DNA from: Solirubrobacter deserti | GTDB taxonomy: Bacteria; Actinomycetota; Thermoleophilia; Solirubrobacterales; Solirubrobacteraceae | Assembly (NCBI RefSeq): GCF_003344625.1 | Contig: NZ_QPKJ02000003.1 | Coordinates: 744,001-808,000, forward strand | Direction: 5' to 3' | DNA length: 64,000 nucleotides | Shown: positions 7,437-15,774 of the stretch, one piece after another | Layout: the number at the start of each line of letters is the position of its first letter | Position numbering within the stretch: position 1 is the stretch's first letter | The notes under the pieces: model-generated | What the model was told of the DNA's origin: nothing | Databases searched by the model: none | Seen by the model: only the letters and a program-made list of their open reading frames with translations | Translations under genes and position numbers: made by a program

Positions 7437-9598
7437 CAGTGCAGGGGCGTGCTCAGGAACTCGCGCAACGCCGACTCGATCTGATCGCCCGCCCGGTCCC
7501 AGGTGTGCTCCTCCACGAAGGCGCGTGCCCGGCGGGCCATCGCCGCCGCCTGTTCGCGGTGATCGAGCAGGTGCTCGAGCGCATCCGCGATCGCGTCCGG
7601 GCGCCGCGCCGCGAGCATCGCGCGCTCGCCGCTCGCGCCGAGCGCGGAGCCGACGTTCTCGCCCTCGAGCTCGACGAGCGGCAGCCCGCTGGCCATCATC
7701 TCCTGCGCGACCAGGGAGTGCGTCGTGAGTGAGAACACGATCCCGGCGGCCGACTGGCGATAGAGCTCGGCCAGGCGCTGGGGTGCGACGACGCCGAGGT
7801 CCTCGGCCGGGAAGGGCAGCTTGCTCTTCTGGCGCGACCCGAACAACACCGGGCGGATGGTCGGGCGCCGCTCGGCCAGCACCGCGAGCCCGGCCATCGC
7901 CAGATCGACCGCCCGGCGCTCGGTCTCGCGCCGCGCGTAGACCGGGATGATCTCGTTGTCGCGGCCCTCGGGGCCGGCGAACTGGAACACGTCGAGGTCG
8001 GTGCCGCACTCGAACCAGCGCGCATCGAGCCCGTAGCGGTCCCGGAGCACGTCGGCCATCCAGGTGGAGAAGGCGATGCAGCGCAGGCCCATGCGATAGC
8101 TGTCCTCCGCCCAGATCGCCTGCGCGGAAGTGGCGTAGAACTCCGGCTCGTGGTCCTGCACGAGGTAGGCCTTCTCGCGGCAGTTGGGGAGGTCGCGCAC
8201 CGCGCCCGCGGTCTGCCACCCCGTGGCCACCGCCACGTCGGCGGAGTCGAAGTCGTCGAGCCCGACGAACACCTCGGCCTCCACGCCCGGCACGAAGCGC
8301 TCGCGGATCTCCGTGCGCAGCACCGACCCGCGGTCGCGCACGTGGCCGTGCGTGTCCAGCACGAAGATCGCGTTGCGGTGCCCGCGCAGCTCGAGCTGGC
8401 GGATCAGCCGGAAGATCGTCGTGTGCCCGCCCGAGCCGACGCGCCACGGCGGCAGCACCCACGCGACCGTCCACGGACCGGTCGCGTCGCCGGAGTGGGG
8501 CACGCGTTCGGCCTGGCGCAGCGGATAGAAGTCCTTCGCGAACGCCCAGTCCCAGTTCGAGGTGAGCTCGACCGGCTTGGCGTCGGGCTGCGTGGTCGTC
8601 GCCAGCAGCGGGCTCTCGGGCACGTCGAACGGCGTGAACGAGTCGCGGCCCTCCAGCGAGAGCGCCTTGCGCAGCGGGCGCGGCACCCGGTCGGCGCGCG
8701 TGCCCACGATCGCGCCCGCCTGGCGCAGCGCGTGGTGGCGCGCGGAGACGGCGAGCGGCTTGACCAACGCGCGGCCGCTCACCCCCTGTCGCTGCAGCCA
8801 GCGCTTGTCGTGGCCGACGAGGCCCCGGACCGTCATCGGCGTGCGCACCGGGTGCGCGACCTCCACGTGGTCGAGCACCTCCCGCAGCGAGCGGAACTCG
8901 TCGAAGTAGCGGCGGAAGAACTGGGCCGGCGGATAGTCGTGCGAGTGCAGCACGCGCATCTCCGGGTGGTAGGCCTTCGCGAAGCCCGCCTCGATCATCT
9001 CGCGCCCGAGCAGCTGGTCCTCCGCATACGGAACCGTGCGGTACGGGATCTGCCGCCAGGCCCACTTGGCCACGGCGCCGTTGACGTCGGAGAAGAAGCT
9101 CAGCCGGCCGGGGAACGCCCGATAGTCGGCGATCTCACGCGCGGAGCGCCCGAGGCGCTGCAGCGTGATGCCGTCGCCGAACGTGGCGAAGTGGCGCTCC
9201 ATCTCGCACTTGATCATGTGCGAGGCGTCCGGGCGCGCGTCGTGCGGGCCGAACACCAGCGCGACGTCGTCCGCCTGCTGGAAGCCCTCCAGCACGGCCG
9301 CCAGCCAGCCGTCGTGCGCGGGCGTCGCGTCCTGGGTGATGAACACCACGTACTCGCCGCGCGCCAGCTCGACCATCCGGTTGCGCGTGCCACCGTGCGA
9401 GAACTCGCCCTTGGGGAGGCGGTGGATCGTCGCGCCGTAGCGCTCCGCCAGCTCGAGCGACCCGTCGGTCGAGCCCGAATCCATGATCAGCAGCTCGACC
9501 TCGGCGTCGACCCGCTGCGCCCGCACCGCGCTCAGCACCTCGTCGAGATAGCGCGCCCCGTTGTAGACGGGGATCGCGACCGTGATGACCGGCGTCAT
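7436..9598 (-). CDS. Bifunctional GT2-GT4 glycosyltransferase (rhamnosyltransferase/WsaF-like)
   Basis: 720 residues with two catalytic modules. Residues 1 to about 290 are GT2: VAIPVYNGARYLDEVLSAV, IMDSGSTDGS, RLPKGEFSHGGTRN and FITQDATP are typical of rhamnan/rhamnosyltransferase GT2 enzymes. From about residue 385, VAWVLPPWRVGSGGHTTIF begins a GT-B module resembling WsaF-type rhamnosyltransferases, ending in a GT4-like donor site (VVAPQRLAELYRQSAAGIVFS, EMMASGLPLVELEG). ATG 9598 overlaps the upstream stop by one base. Two linked transferases in one chain suggest addition of two consecutive sugars, perhaps rhamnose, to the growing glycan; the sugar is inferred from family resemblance only. 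Confidence 0.8.
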   Translation of the reverse strand: MTPVITVAIPVYNGARYLDEVLSAVRAQRVDAEVELLIMDSGSTDGSLELAERYGATIHRLPKGEFSHGGTRNRMVELARGEYVVFITQDATPAHDGWLAAVLEGFQQADDVALVFGPHDARPDASHMIKCEMERHFATFGDGITLQRLGRSAREIADYRAFPGRLSFFSDVNGAVAKWAWRQIPYRTVPYAEDQLLGREMIEAGFAKAYHPEMRVLHSHDYPPAQFFRRYFDEFRSLREVLDHVEVAHPVRTPMTVRGLVGHDKRWLQRQGVSGRALVKPLAVSARHHALRQAGAIVGTRADRVPRPLRKALSLEGRDSFTPFDVPESPLLATTTQPDAKPVELTSNWDWAFAKDFYPLRQAERVPHSGDATGPWTVAWVLPPWRVGSGGHTTIFRLIRQLELRGHRNAIFVLDTHGHVRDRGSVLRTEIRERFVPGVEAEVFVGLDDFDSADVAVATGWQTAGAVRDLPNCREKAYLVQDHEPEFYATSAQAIWAEDSYRMGLRCIAFSTWMADVLRDRYGLDARWFECGTDLDVFQFAGPEGRDNEIIPVYARRETERRAVDLAMAGLAVLAERRPTIRPVLFGSRQKSKLPFPAEDLGVVAPQRLAELYRQSAAGIVFSLTTHSLVAQEMMASGLPLVELEGENVGSALGASGERAMLAARRPDAIADALEHLLDHREQAAAMARRARAFVEEHTWDRAGDQIESALREFLSTPLH

Positions 9599-9855
9599 CA
9601 GCTCTCGCGGCGCTGCTCGAGCTTGCGGCGGACCTTGGCGTTGAGGACCTTGGCGGTGCGCAGCGGCGACGTGATCTGCCACGACAGCGACGTCTGCATC
9701 TGCGTCGCGAGGCGCTCGTAGTACTCGATCTCGCGCCGCTCGGTGCGCAGGCGGTTGTTCTCTTCCCAGAGGCGGGCGCGCTCGGCGGTGAGCTCGGCGA
9801 CGCGCGCCTCGGCGGCCTCCGCCCGGGCCTGCCAGTCGGTTGTCGTCTTACTCAT
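9598..9855 (-). CDS. 85-residue coiled-coil protein with glycan-enzyme tail motif
   Basis: A tiny protein: residues 1 to about 50 form a strongly charged coiled coil (ARAEAAEARVAELTAERARL), followed by MQTSLSWQITSPLRTAKV and a basic end. The tail matches the end of the methyltransferase at 12831-13880 (LQTSISWRLTQPLRRAKRL) and is a motif often seen at the C termini of O-antigen and rhamnan enzymes, where it follows a coiled coil. Here coiled coil and tail stand alone without an enzyme domain. ATGA overlap with the permease stop and TGATG with the next gene show tight coupling. A scaffold or length-control role alongside the exporter is plausible but unproven. Confidence 0.75.
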   Translation of the reverse strand: MSKTTTDWQARAEAAEARVAELTAERARLWEENNRLRTERREIEYYERLATQMQTSLSWQITSPLRTAKVLNAKVRRKLEQRRES

Positions 9856-10688
9856 AGGTTCTCCGCGATCTTCGGCGCTTCGCGACTGAACACCCAGGCG
9901 CCGAGCACGAGCAGCCCCACCACAAGCGCCGCGGGGATCAGCAGCAGCTCCGGCGACGAGACGAGGTCCCACGGCTCGGGCGCATTCGGATCGACCGCCA
10001 CGTGACGGGTCGCGGTCAACAGGGTCGCGATCGGGTTGAGCATGTACAGGTCCAGGTACTTCTCCGGCACGTTCGACGCCACGTAGAGCAGCGGGGACGC
10101 GTAGAACAGCATCTGGGTGAAAACGTCCCAGATCGGCTCGACGTCGCGGAAGCGCACGAACAGCGCCGACAGCAGCAGGCCGACGCCGGCCGCGAACATC
10201 GTGAACGCGACGATGATCGGGATCAGCTCGAACCAGCTCCACTTCGGATACACGCCCGAGAACGCGCCGAAGATGACCACCGCGATCAGTGTCATCCCGA
10301 GGTTGAACAGCGCCACGAGGATCACGCTTGTGGGGATGACGAGCCGCGGGAACCGCACCTTGCGCAGCAGGCTCTCGCGCACCACCAGGCACGACACGCA
10401 GCCGCCCGTGGCCTCTCCGAAGAAGTTGAAGAGCACGAGCGAGAACAGGATCACGATGCCGTAGTTCGGCACGTCCTTATTGAGCCCGACGATCTCCGTG
10501 AACACGAAGTAGATGACGCCGAAGAACAGGAACGGCCGCGCGAGCGTCCACGCGTAACCGAGCGCGGAGCCGTAGAAGCGCAGCTTCCAGTCCGTGACGG
10601 CGAGCGTCCAGGCGAGCGCGAAGAAGCGCTTGAAGTCCGAGCCGATGACCGACGGACGCTGGACGACGTGCGGGGTGCTGACGCTCAC
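9852..10688 (-). CDS. wzm: ABC-2 type polysaccharide export permease (Wzm-like)
   Basis: 278 residues with six hydrophobic segments and the ABC-2 permease pattern: an N-terminal cytoplasmic stretch with DWKLRFYGSALGYAWTLARPF preceding the first helix, then VRFRDVEPIWDVFTQMLFYASPLLY and YMLNPIATLLTATR late in the protein. Together with the adjacent ATPase it would export a lipid-linked polysaccharide across the membrane. GTG 10688 overlaps the ATPase stop by 4 nt (GTGA). The open frame continuing to 11318 is shadow. The symbol reflects family resemblance, not proven orthology. Confidence 0.88.
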   Translation of the reverse strand: MSVSTPHVVQRPSVIGSDFKRFFALAWTLAVTDWKLRFYGSALGYAWTLARPFLFFGVIYFVFTEIVGLNKDVPNYGIVILFSLVLFNFFGEATGGCVSCLVVRESLLRKVRFPRLVIPTSVILVALFNLGMTLIAVVIFGAFSGVYPKWSWFELIPIIVAFTMFAAGVGLLLSALFVRFRDVEPIWDVFTQMLFYASPLLYVASNVPEKYLDLYMLNPIATLLTATRHVAVDPNAPEPWDLVSSPELLLIPAALVVGLLVLGAWVFSREAPKIAENL

Positions 10689-11929
10689 GAGCGGTGGACC
10701 TCGAAGGTGTGCGGGATGTCGACCACGCCGCCGAGCGGGCGCCCGTGGACGTCGAGCGTGGCGAGATCCTCGCGCACGTCCAGCACGTCGGTGCCGCCGG
10801 AGGCCGCGATGGTCGGCGTCATCGTGTACTCCCCGGGCGAGAACCAGTTCTCGAGCTCGACCCGGACCACGACCGTCTCCCCGGCCGTGAACGCGCCGGT
10901 CGTCGTCAGGTGCAGGGTGCTGCCGGTGGAGAAGACGACGTGGCGAGCGGGGTTGCGCACGTGCAGCGAGAACCACGGGTCCTCGGCGGCCTGGTGGAAC
11001 CGCACTTCCATTGCCATCGCCATGCGTGCGCCGTGCTCGAGCGCGGTGACGCGCTTGCCGTCCGCGTCCTCGAACCACGCCTCCTTGATCTCGGCGACGT
11101 CCGGGATCATCCGCGGGCCGGCGCCTTCGGACAGGATCTGTCCGAAGTTGAGCTCGTTGTAGGCGCGGGCGATCACCGACGGGCTGTCGATCGACATGAT
11201 CTTCCCGCGCTCGACCAGCATCGCGCGGTCGCAGAAGCGCTGGATCGCGCTCATGTCGTGGGTGACGAACACGATCGTCTTGCCCTCGGCCTTGAGGCGG
11301 TGGAACTGGTCGAAGCACTTGGCCTGGAACGCGGCGTCCCCGACCGCGAGTACCTCGTCGATCAGCAGCACCTCGGCGTCGACCTGCACGGTGACGGCGA
11401 ACGCGAGCCGGACGACCATGCCGCTGGAGTAGTTCTTCAGCGGCAGGTCCATGAACTCCTCGAGCTCTGCGAACTCGATGATCGAGTCGAAGCGCTCACG
11501 GGCCTGCTTGCGGCTCAACCCGAGCATGATCGCGTTCACCATCGCGTTGTCGCGCGCGGTCAGCTCGGGATTGAAGCCCACGCCGAGCTCGATGAAGGGC
11601 GAGATCCGGCCCGCGATCGCGACCGAACCCGAGTCGGCGTTGTAGATCCCGGCGAGGCACTTGAGCAGGCTGCTCTTACCCGAGCCGTTGCGGCCGACGA
11701 TGCCGAAGAACTCGCCCTGGGCGACCGAGAACGTCGCGTCGTGCACCGCGTGCAGCTCGTCGTACGTGCTGCTGCTGAACGGATGCAGCACGCGCTCCTT
11801 GAGCGTCGAGTACCTCCGGTGCGGAAGCCTGAAGGTCTTCTGGAGGTGATCGACGACGATGGCCGGCTCGCGCGTGCGAGCGGCCGCGTGCGCAGGATCG
11901 AGGGTCTCAGCGGCCGTCGGCACGAACAT
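10685..11929 (-). CDS. wzt: Polysaccharide export ABC ATPase with C-terminal recognition domain (Wzt-like)
   Basis: 414 residues. Residues 1-270 are an ABC ATPase: Walker A GRNGSGKSS (79-87), signature YSSGM (167-171), Walker B VLLIDE (187-192) and switch His in FVTHDMS. A linker rich in ELNFGQILSEG leads to a beta-sandwich C-terminal domain (about 285-410). That layout is diagnostic for Wzt proteins that recognise a terminal modification of the polymer before export, which fits the two methyltransferases encoded just upstream. ATG 11929 is chosen. A TACGGT box 2 nt before it would instead favour a leaderless GTG at 11923, so the exact start is uncertain by a few residues. Confidence 0.9.
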   Translation of the reverse strand: MFVPTAAETLDPAHAAARTREPAIVVDHLQKTFRLPHRRYSTLKERVLHPFSSSTYDELHAVHDATFSVAQGEFFGIVGRNGSGKSSLLKCLAGIYNADSGSVAIAGRISPFIELGVGFNPELTARDNAMVNAIMLGLSRKQARERFDSIIEFAELEEFMDLPLKNYSSGMVVRLAFAVTVQVDAEVLLIDEVLAVGDAAFQAKCFDQFHRLKAEGKTIVFVTHDMSAIQRFCDRAMLVERGKIMSIDSPSVIARAYNELNFGQILSEGAGPRMIPDVAEIKEAWFEDADGKRVTALEHGARMAMAMEVRFHQAAEDPWFSLHVRNPARHVVFSTGSTLHLTTTGAFTAGETVVVRVELENWFSPGEYTMTPTIAASGGTDVLDVREDLATLDVHGRPLGGVVDIPHTFEVHRS

Positions 11930-11976
11930 TGACCGTAGCAACGGCCGGATGAGCCCTGAGTCGCGTCAAAGGTGCT

Positions 11977-12816
11977 TCAGCGACGCTTGCCGGCGGTGAA
12001 ACCGGCGGCCAGCGCAGCCACTGCGGCACCGCCTGCGAGTGCGGCCACGCGCAAGCGGCTCTTGGCCTCAGGGGCCGGGACGGGAGTCGCCTCGGGGGCA
12101 TGCGCGGGCGCGGCCGGCGGGGCTGCGGCGGCCGGCGGAGCGGTCATCGACGCGCGGGCGCGCCGCAGGACGTCGGACGCGTCGAAACGCCACGCCTCGA
12201 CGATCACGTCGCCCTCGCGCTCCCCGTTGTCGAGCACGACGACGCCGAGGCCGTTCCAGATGTGCATCGCGTACGGGCCCTTCTCGACGAGGAAGCCGGC
12301 CACGAAGTCCAGCATCGACAGCGCGACGTTGGGGTGCGAGGCGAAGTCGACCTCGTCGAGCCCGCGACGGACGTCGTCGTTCGCGGCGTCGTGGAACACG
12401 ATCGTCGTGTTGCGGCACGCGGGGGACTCGAGCAGCGCGAGCGCATCGCGCTTGACGCCCTCGGAGGAGTGGTCGCCGTCCACGAGCACGAAGTCGACGT
12501 TCTCGCCAGCCTCCGCAAGGGAGGCCAGGAACTCGGGGACCTGCACGCTGGAGTCACCCGTGTGGAAGGTCACGTTGTCGAGCTCGTCGCGCAGTGCGTC
12601 GGGCTCGGGCACCAGGTCGAACGAGTGCACGTGACCGCTGTGGGTGGCGATCCGGCGCAGGCTTCCGCCCTCGGCGCGGCCGATCTCGATCGCGAGCTTC
12701 GGCTTGAGGGTGGCGAGGATGCCTTCGAGCGCGAAGCGCTCGCCCATGTGCATCTGCCACTGCGGGTCGCTCGCGACTGCGCTGGCCAGGATCGTCGTGT
12801 TCGTGGAGTCGGGCAT
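11977..12816 (-). CDS. Class I SAM methyltransferase with C-terminal membrane helix
   Basis: 279 residues. The core has LAIEIGRAEGGSLRRI (motif I region), FDLVPEPDAL, FVLVDGDHSSEGVKRDALAL and TTIVFHDAANDDVRRGL, typical of Methyltransf_24/CmcI-like enzymes on sugars or polyketides. After residue about 220 an Ala-Pro linker leads to a single hydrophobic segment near the C terminus (AALAGGAAVAALAAGF) and a basic end, so the enzyme is probably tethered to the inner face of the membrane. ATG 12816 has AGGAAC about 9 nt upstream. Next to Wzt, a role in methylating or capping the exported glycan is likely. Confidence 0.78.
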   Translation of the reverse strand: MPDSTNTTILASAVASDPQWQMHMGERFALEGILATLKPKLAIEIGRAEGGSLRRIATHSGHVHSFDLVPEPDALRDELDNVTFHTGDSSVQVPEFLASLAEAGENVDFVLVDGDHSSEGVKRDALALLESPACRNTTIVFHDAANDDVRRGLDEVDFASHPNVALSMLDFVAGFLVEKGPYAMHIWNGLGVVVLDNGEREGDVIVEAWRFDASDVLRRARASMTAPPAAAAPPAAPAHAPEATPVPAPEAKSRLRVAALAGGAAVAALAAGFTAGKRR

Positions 12817-12830
12817 TCGCAAGTTCCTGT

Positions 12831-13880
12831 CTAGCGGCCGAGCAGTCGCTTGGCGCGTCGAAGTGGCTGGGTCAGTCGCCAGCTGATGGACGTCTGAAGG
12901 TCGTGGACGACGCGCTGCGCGCGCTCGGCCCGCGCTGCTTCCTCCTCGAGGCGCCCGGCGAGGTCGTGCAAGGCGGACTCGGCGGTGCGCACGCGCTGGT
13001 GCAACGTCGGGACCTCGGCCAACGCCGTCTCGGCCTCGACCAGGCGCTTGCGCAGGTCGTCGATGTCGAGCTGCTTGCGCTGCGTCGCGGCCAGGAAGTC
13101 GGCCTGCTCCTGCAGCATGCTCTGCTGGGCGTCGAAGCGCTCGACCCAGTCACGGACCTCGAACGACGAGGTGAGCATGACGAGGTTGCCGACCTCCGGC
13201 ACCGAGTCGCCGGCGATCGCGATCGAATACGGCTGCCTGCCGGCGTTGCCGGCCGCGAGCTTGCGCACCTCGGCGGGGGCCACGCGCGCGCCGTCGGCGA
13301 CGGCGTCGGCCGTGAGCACCACGGACGCCTCGAAGTCGTACTGCTGCAGGATCTGCACCGCGTTCCAGCGCGCGCCGAGCAGCGACTCGAGGTCGCCCGG
13401 CGTGAGCTCACGCACATGGTGCGGATTGCCCGGCACATTGACGTCCGGGTTCGGCGACGAGACCACCAGCACGCCGCCGGGAGCGAGCACGCGGCGCAGC
13501 TCGTCGAGTGCGGTCTCCTGCTCTTCGATGTGCTCGATGACCTCGAAGCAGACCACGAGGTCGAACGCGGCATCGCCGAACGGCAGCGACCGCAGGTCCG
13601 CGACCTCGAAGGTGACGTGGTCCCCGGCCTGGTCGCGCGCGACGTCGACGATCTCGGCGGCGACGTCGACCGCGGTGACCGACTCGGCCCCGGCGTCGGC
13701 CAGCATCGCCGCGCCGTAGCCCAGGCCGCAGCCCGCGTCGAGCACGCGGCGCCCGGGTGCCAGCGCGGTGGCCCACGCGTAGCGGGCGAGGTGCTGGACC
13801 TCGACGAGCTCTCCTCGCATCTGGGCCGGCACGAATCGCCCCGGCGTGCCGTTGACGAAATCTGCCAAGTCGACCGTCAT
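12831..13880 (-). CDS. SAM methyltransferase with coiled coil and SWRxTxPLR tail
   Basis: 349 residues. Residues about 30-160 are a class I methyltransferase: VLDAGCGLGYGAAML (motif I), VDVAAEIV (acidic loop), ADLRSLPF and DLVVCFEVIEHIEEQ. From about 240 a coiled coil runs to the tail LQTSISWRLTQPLRRAKRLLGR. Methyltransferase plus coiled coil resembles WbdD-type chain terminators that cap O-polysaccharides and signal export by Wzt; no kinase domain is visible here. The start ATG 13880 has TAGGAT 7 nt upstream and no ribosome binding site (leaderless). It is the first gene of the minus-strand export operon and divergent from the glycosyltransferase at 13905. Confidence 0.82.
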   Translation of the reverse strand: MTVDLADFVNGTPGRFVPAQMRGELVEVQHLARYAWATALAPGRRVLDAGCGLGYGAAMLADAGAESVTAVDVAAEIVDVARDQAGDHVTFEVADLRSLPFGDAAFDLVVCFEVIEHIEEQETALDELRRVLAPGGVLVVSSPNPDVNVPGNPHHVRELTPGDLESLLGARWNAVQILQQYDFEASVVLTADAVADGARVAPAEVRKLAAGNAGRQPYSIAIAGDSVPEVGNLVMLTSSFEVRDWVERFDAQQSMLQEQADFLAATQRKQLDIDDLRKRLVEAETALAEVPTLHQRVRTAESALHDLAGRLEEEAARAERAQRVVHDLQTSISWRLTQPLRRAKRLLGR

Positions 13881-13887
13881 GGCTCAC

Positions 13888-13897
13888 ATCCTAAGAT
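13888..13897. promoter_or_regulatory. Divergent overlapping -10 elements, export operon and GT gene
   Basis: The decamer atcctaagat reads TAGGAT on the minus strand, 7 nt before ATG 13880, and TAAGAT on the plus strand, 7 nt before ATG 13905. The two hexamers share the central TA step, so polymerase cannot open both at once. No Shine-Dalgarno sequence exists on either side. Confidence 0.6.
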
Positions 13898-13904
13898 GCG
13901 CGCC

Positions 13905-15764
13905 ATGTTGGAGGTCGCCTTCGTCCTCGCTCCGAGGCAGAACCACTTCTTCGCCGAGCTGCAGGACGCCCTCCGGTACGAGATCGAGGCGGCCGGCGTC
14001 GCGACCAGTCTCCACTGGGGAGACTTCCCTGCGCCGCGCCCCGGGCTCGTCTATGCGGTGATCCCGCCGCATGAGTACTTCACGCTCATGCACGGCCGGA
14101 TCGGGCCGGCCGACGAGGTGCTCGCTCGCACGATGTACATCTGCGGTGAGCAGCCCAACACGCCCTTCTTCGACTGGAACGTGCACTTCGCCCCGCGGGC
14201 CGGCCGTGTCTTTGACATCAACCGGCTCGGTGTCCGGGCGTTCGGCGAGCACGGCATCGAGGCCGAGCACCTGCAACTCGGCCACACGGGCGCGTGGGAC
14301 CGGCTGTCGCCCGACGTCGAGCGCGACATCGACGTCCTGTTCATGGGCGCCGAGAGCCAGAAGCGCCTCGTGCACCTTGCGCAGGCCGCCCGCCCGCTGC
14401 GCGATCGGCGCTGCCGCTTCGTGCTGTCCGACAACTCGCGGCCGAACTTCAAGGCGTCCGAGACGTACGTCGCCGAGGACGAGAAGTGGAACCTGCTCAA
14501 CCGCAGCAAGGTGCTCATCAACATCCACCAGGGCGACACGCCGTACTTCGAGTGGCTGCGGATCGTGCAGGCGATGGCCAACGGCTGCGTGGTGGTGACC
14601 GAGTCCTCGGTGGACTACGAGCCGCTCGTGCCCGGCGAGCACTTCCTGTCCGGCGCGCCCGAGACGCTCGGCCACCTCGCGGAGCACCTGCTGCTCAACG
14701 GCCACCGGCGCTGGGAGATCCAGACCGCGGCCTATGAGACTCTGCGTGACCAGCTTCCGATGCGCGCCGCGGCGGACAAGCTGATCGCCGCCGCGCGGGA
14801 GCTCGACGAGCGTCCGCTGCCCAACGCGCAGCACCCGTTCTTCACCCAACCTTCGCGGACCGAGGCCGAGCACGACGCGGTGCTCGCGCAGCTCGTGCCG
14901 GGCACGCCCGACGAGGCGCCGGAGCGCGGCGTGCTGAAGGCGCTGCGGCTGGACCTGATGGACGCGCGCCGGTCGCTGGAGAAGCTCACGCAGCGGGTCG
15001 AGGGGCGCGCACGGCCGAACGTCGTGGTCCACCGGCGCTCGCAAGGTTGGCTCGGCGCGCGGCCCAAGGTGAGCGTCCTCGTGACGCTGTTCAACTACGA
15101 ATCGCACATCCGCGGCGCGCTGGACTCGGTGCTCCGCTCGCGCGAACGTTCGTGGGAGATCCTGGTCGTCGACGACGGGTCCACGGACGGGTCGCTGGCG
15201 GCCGCCGACGCGTGGGTGCGCGAGCACGACACCGCGCCGGTGCTGCTGCTCCGCCACCCGGTGAACCGCGGTCTCGCCGACGCGCGCAACAGCGTGCTGG
15301 CGCTCGCCCGTGGCGAGTTCTGCTTCGTGCTGGACGCGGACAACGAGATCCTGCCGGAGACGTTCACGGCGCTGCTTGCCGCGCTCGAGCACGACCCGGA
15401 AGCGGCCTACGCGTACGGCTCCGCCGAGCGGTTCCGTGACGAAGAGCCCGTCGGGCTGCTCAACATCTACGGCTGGAACCCGACCCGGTTCCGCACTGGC
15501 AACTACATCGACGCGATGGCGATGATCCGGACGGCCCGGTTGCGCGAGATGGGCGGCTACCGGCGCGATCGGCGCCTCTACGGCTGGGAGGACTTCGACC
15601 TCTGGGTGCGCATGGCCGAGCGCGAGCACTACGGCGTCTTCGTGCCGTCCGTCGTGGCCCGCTACCGGCAGACCGGGCATTCGATGCTGACGGTGACGAA
15701 CGTCTCGGGCGCCGAGGCCAAGTCGGTCATCGCCGAGGCCGCGCCCACCATCATGAGCCGCTAG
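13905..15764 (+). CDS. Two-domain glycosyltransferase (GT1/GT4-like plus GT2)
   Basis: 619 residues. Residues 1 to about 290 are a GT-B-like domain with a C-terminal donor region (NRSKVLINIHQGDTPYFEW, MANGCVVVTESSVDYEPLV), of the spore-protein/glycosyl-transferase-1 type. After a hinge containing a charged helical segment (about 335-365), residues about 385-610 are GT2: VSVLVTLFNYESHI, LVVDDGSTDGS, FVLDADNEI, YGWEDFDLWVRM. ATG 13905 is preferred over ATG 13896 because TAAGAT at 13892-13897 puts the transcription start at 13905. The much longer upstream frame is shadow. It probably adds two sugars to the same glycan as its divergent neighbours. Confidence 0.78.
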   Translation: MLEVAFVLAPRQNHFFAELQDALRYEIEAAGVATSLHWGDFPAPRPGLVYAVIPPHEYFTLMHGRIGPADEVLARTMYICGEQPNTPFFDWNVHFAPRAGRVFDINRLGVRAFGEHGIEAEHLQLGHTGAWDRLSPDVERDIDVLFMGAESQKRLVHLAQAARPLRDRRCRFVLSDNSRPNFKASETYVAEDEKWNLLNRSKVLINIHQGDTPYFEWLRIVQAMANGCVVVTESSVDYEPLVPGEHFLSGAPETLGHLAEHLLLNGHRRWEIQTAAYETLRDQLPMRAAADKLIAAARELDERPLPNAQHPFFTQPSRTEAEHDAVLAQLVPGTPDEAPERGVLKALRLDLMDARRSLEKLTQRVEGRARPNVVVHRRSQGWLGARPKVSVLVTLFNYESHIRGALDSVLRSRERSWEILVVDDGSTDGSLAAADAWVREHDTAPVLLLRHPVNRGLADARNSVLALARGEFCFVLDADNEILPETFTALLAALEHDPEAAYAYGSAERFRDEEPVGLLNIYGWNPTRFRTGNYIDAMAMIRTARLREMGGYRRDRRLYGWEDFDLWVRMAEREHYGVFVPSVVARYRQTGHSMLTVTNVSGAEAKSVIAEAAPTIMSR

Positions 15765-15767
15765 GTT
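15762..15767 (+). promoter_or_regulatory. -10 element embedded in a stop codon
   Basis: TAGGTT begins with the TAG stop of the gene ending at 15764 and lies 7 nt before ATG 15775, predicting an additional leaderless transcript starting inside the operon. Confidence 0.5.
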
Positions 15768-15774
15768 GCACGCG

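Noticed and set aside
7437..9065. Upstream extension of the DUF2142 open frame beyond ATG 7436.
   Set aside because: The extension is antisense-free but lies in another frame of the GT2-GT4 gene and has no family match; the TGATG overlap marks the true start.
12903..13904. Long plus-strand extension of the two-domain glycosyltransferase frame.
   Set aside because: It runs antisense to the methyltransferase gene, and the glycosyltransferase homology begins only at 13905.
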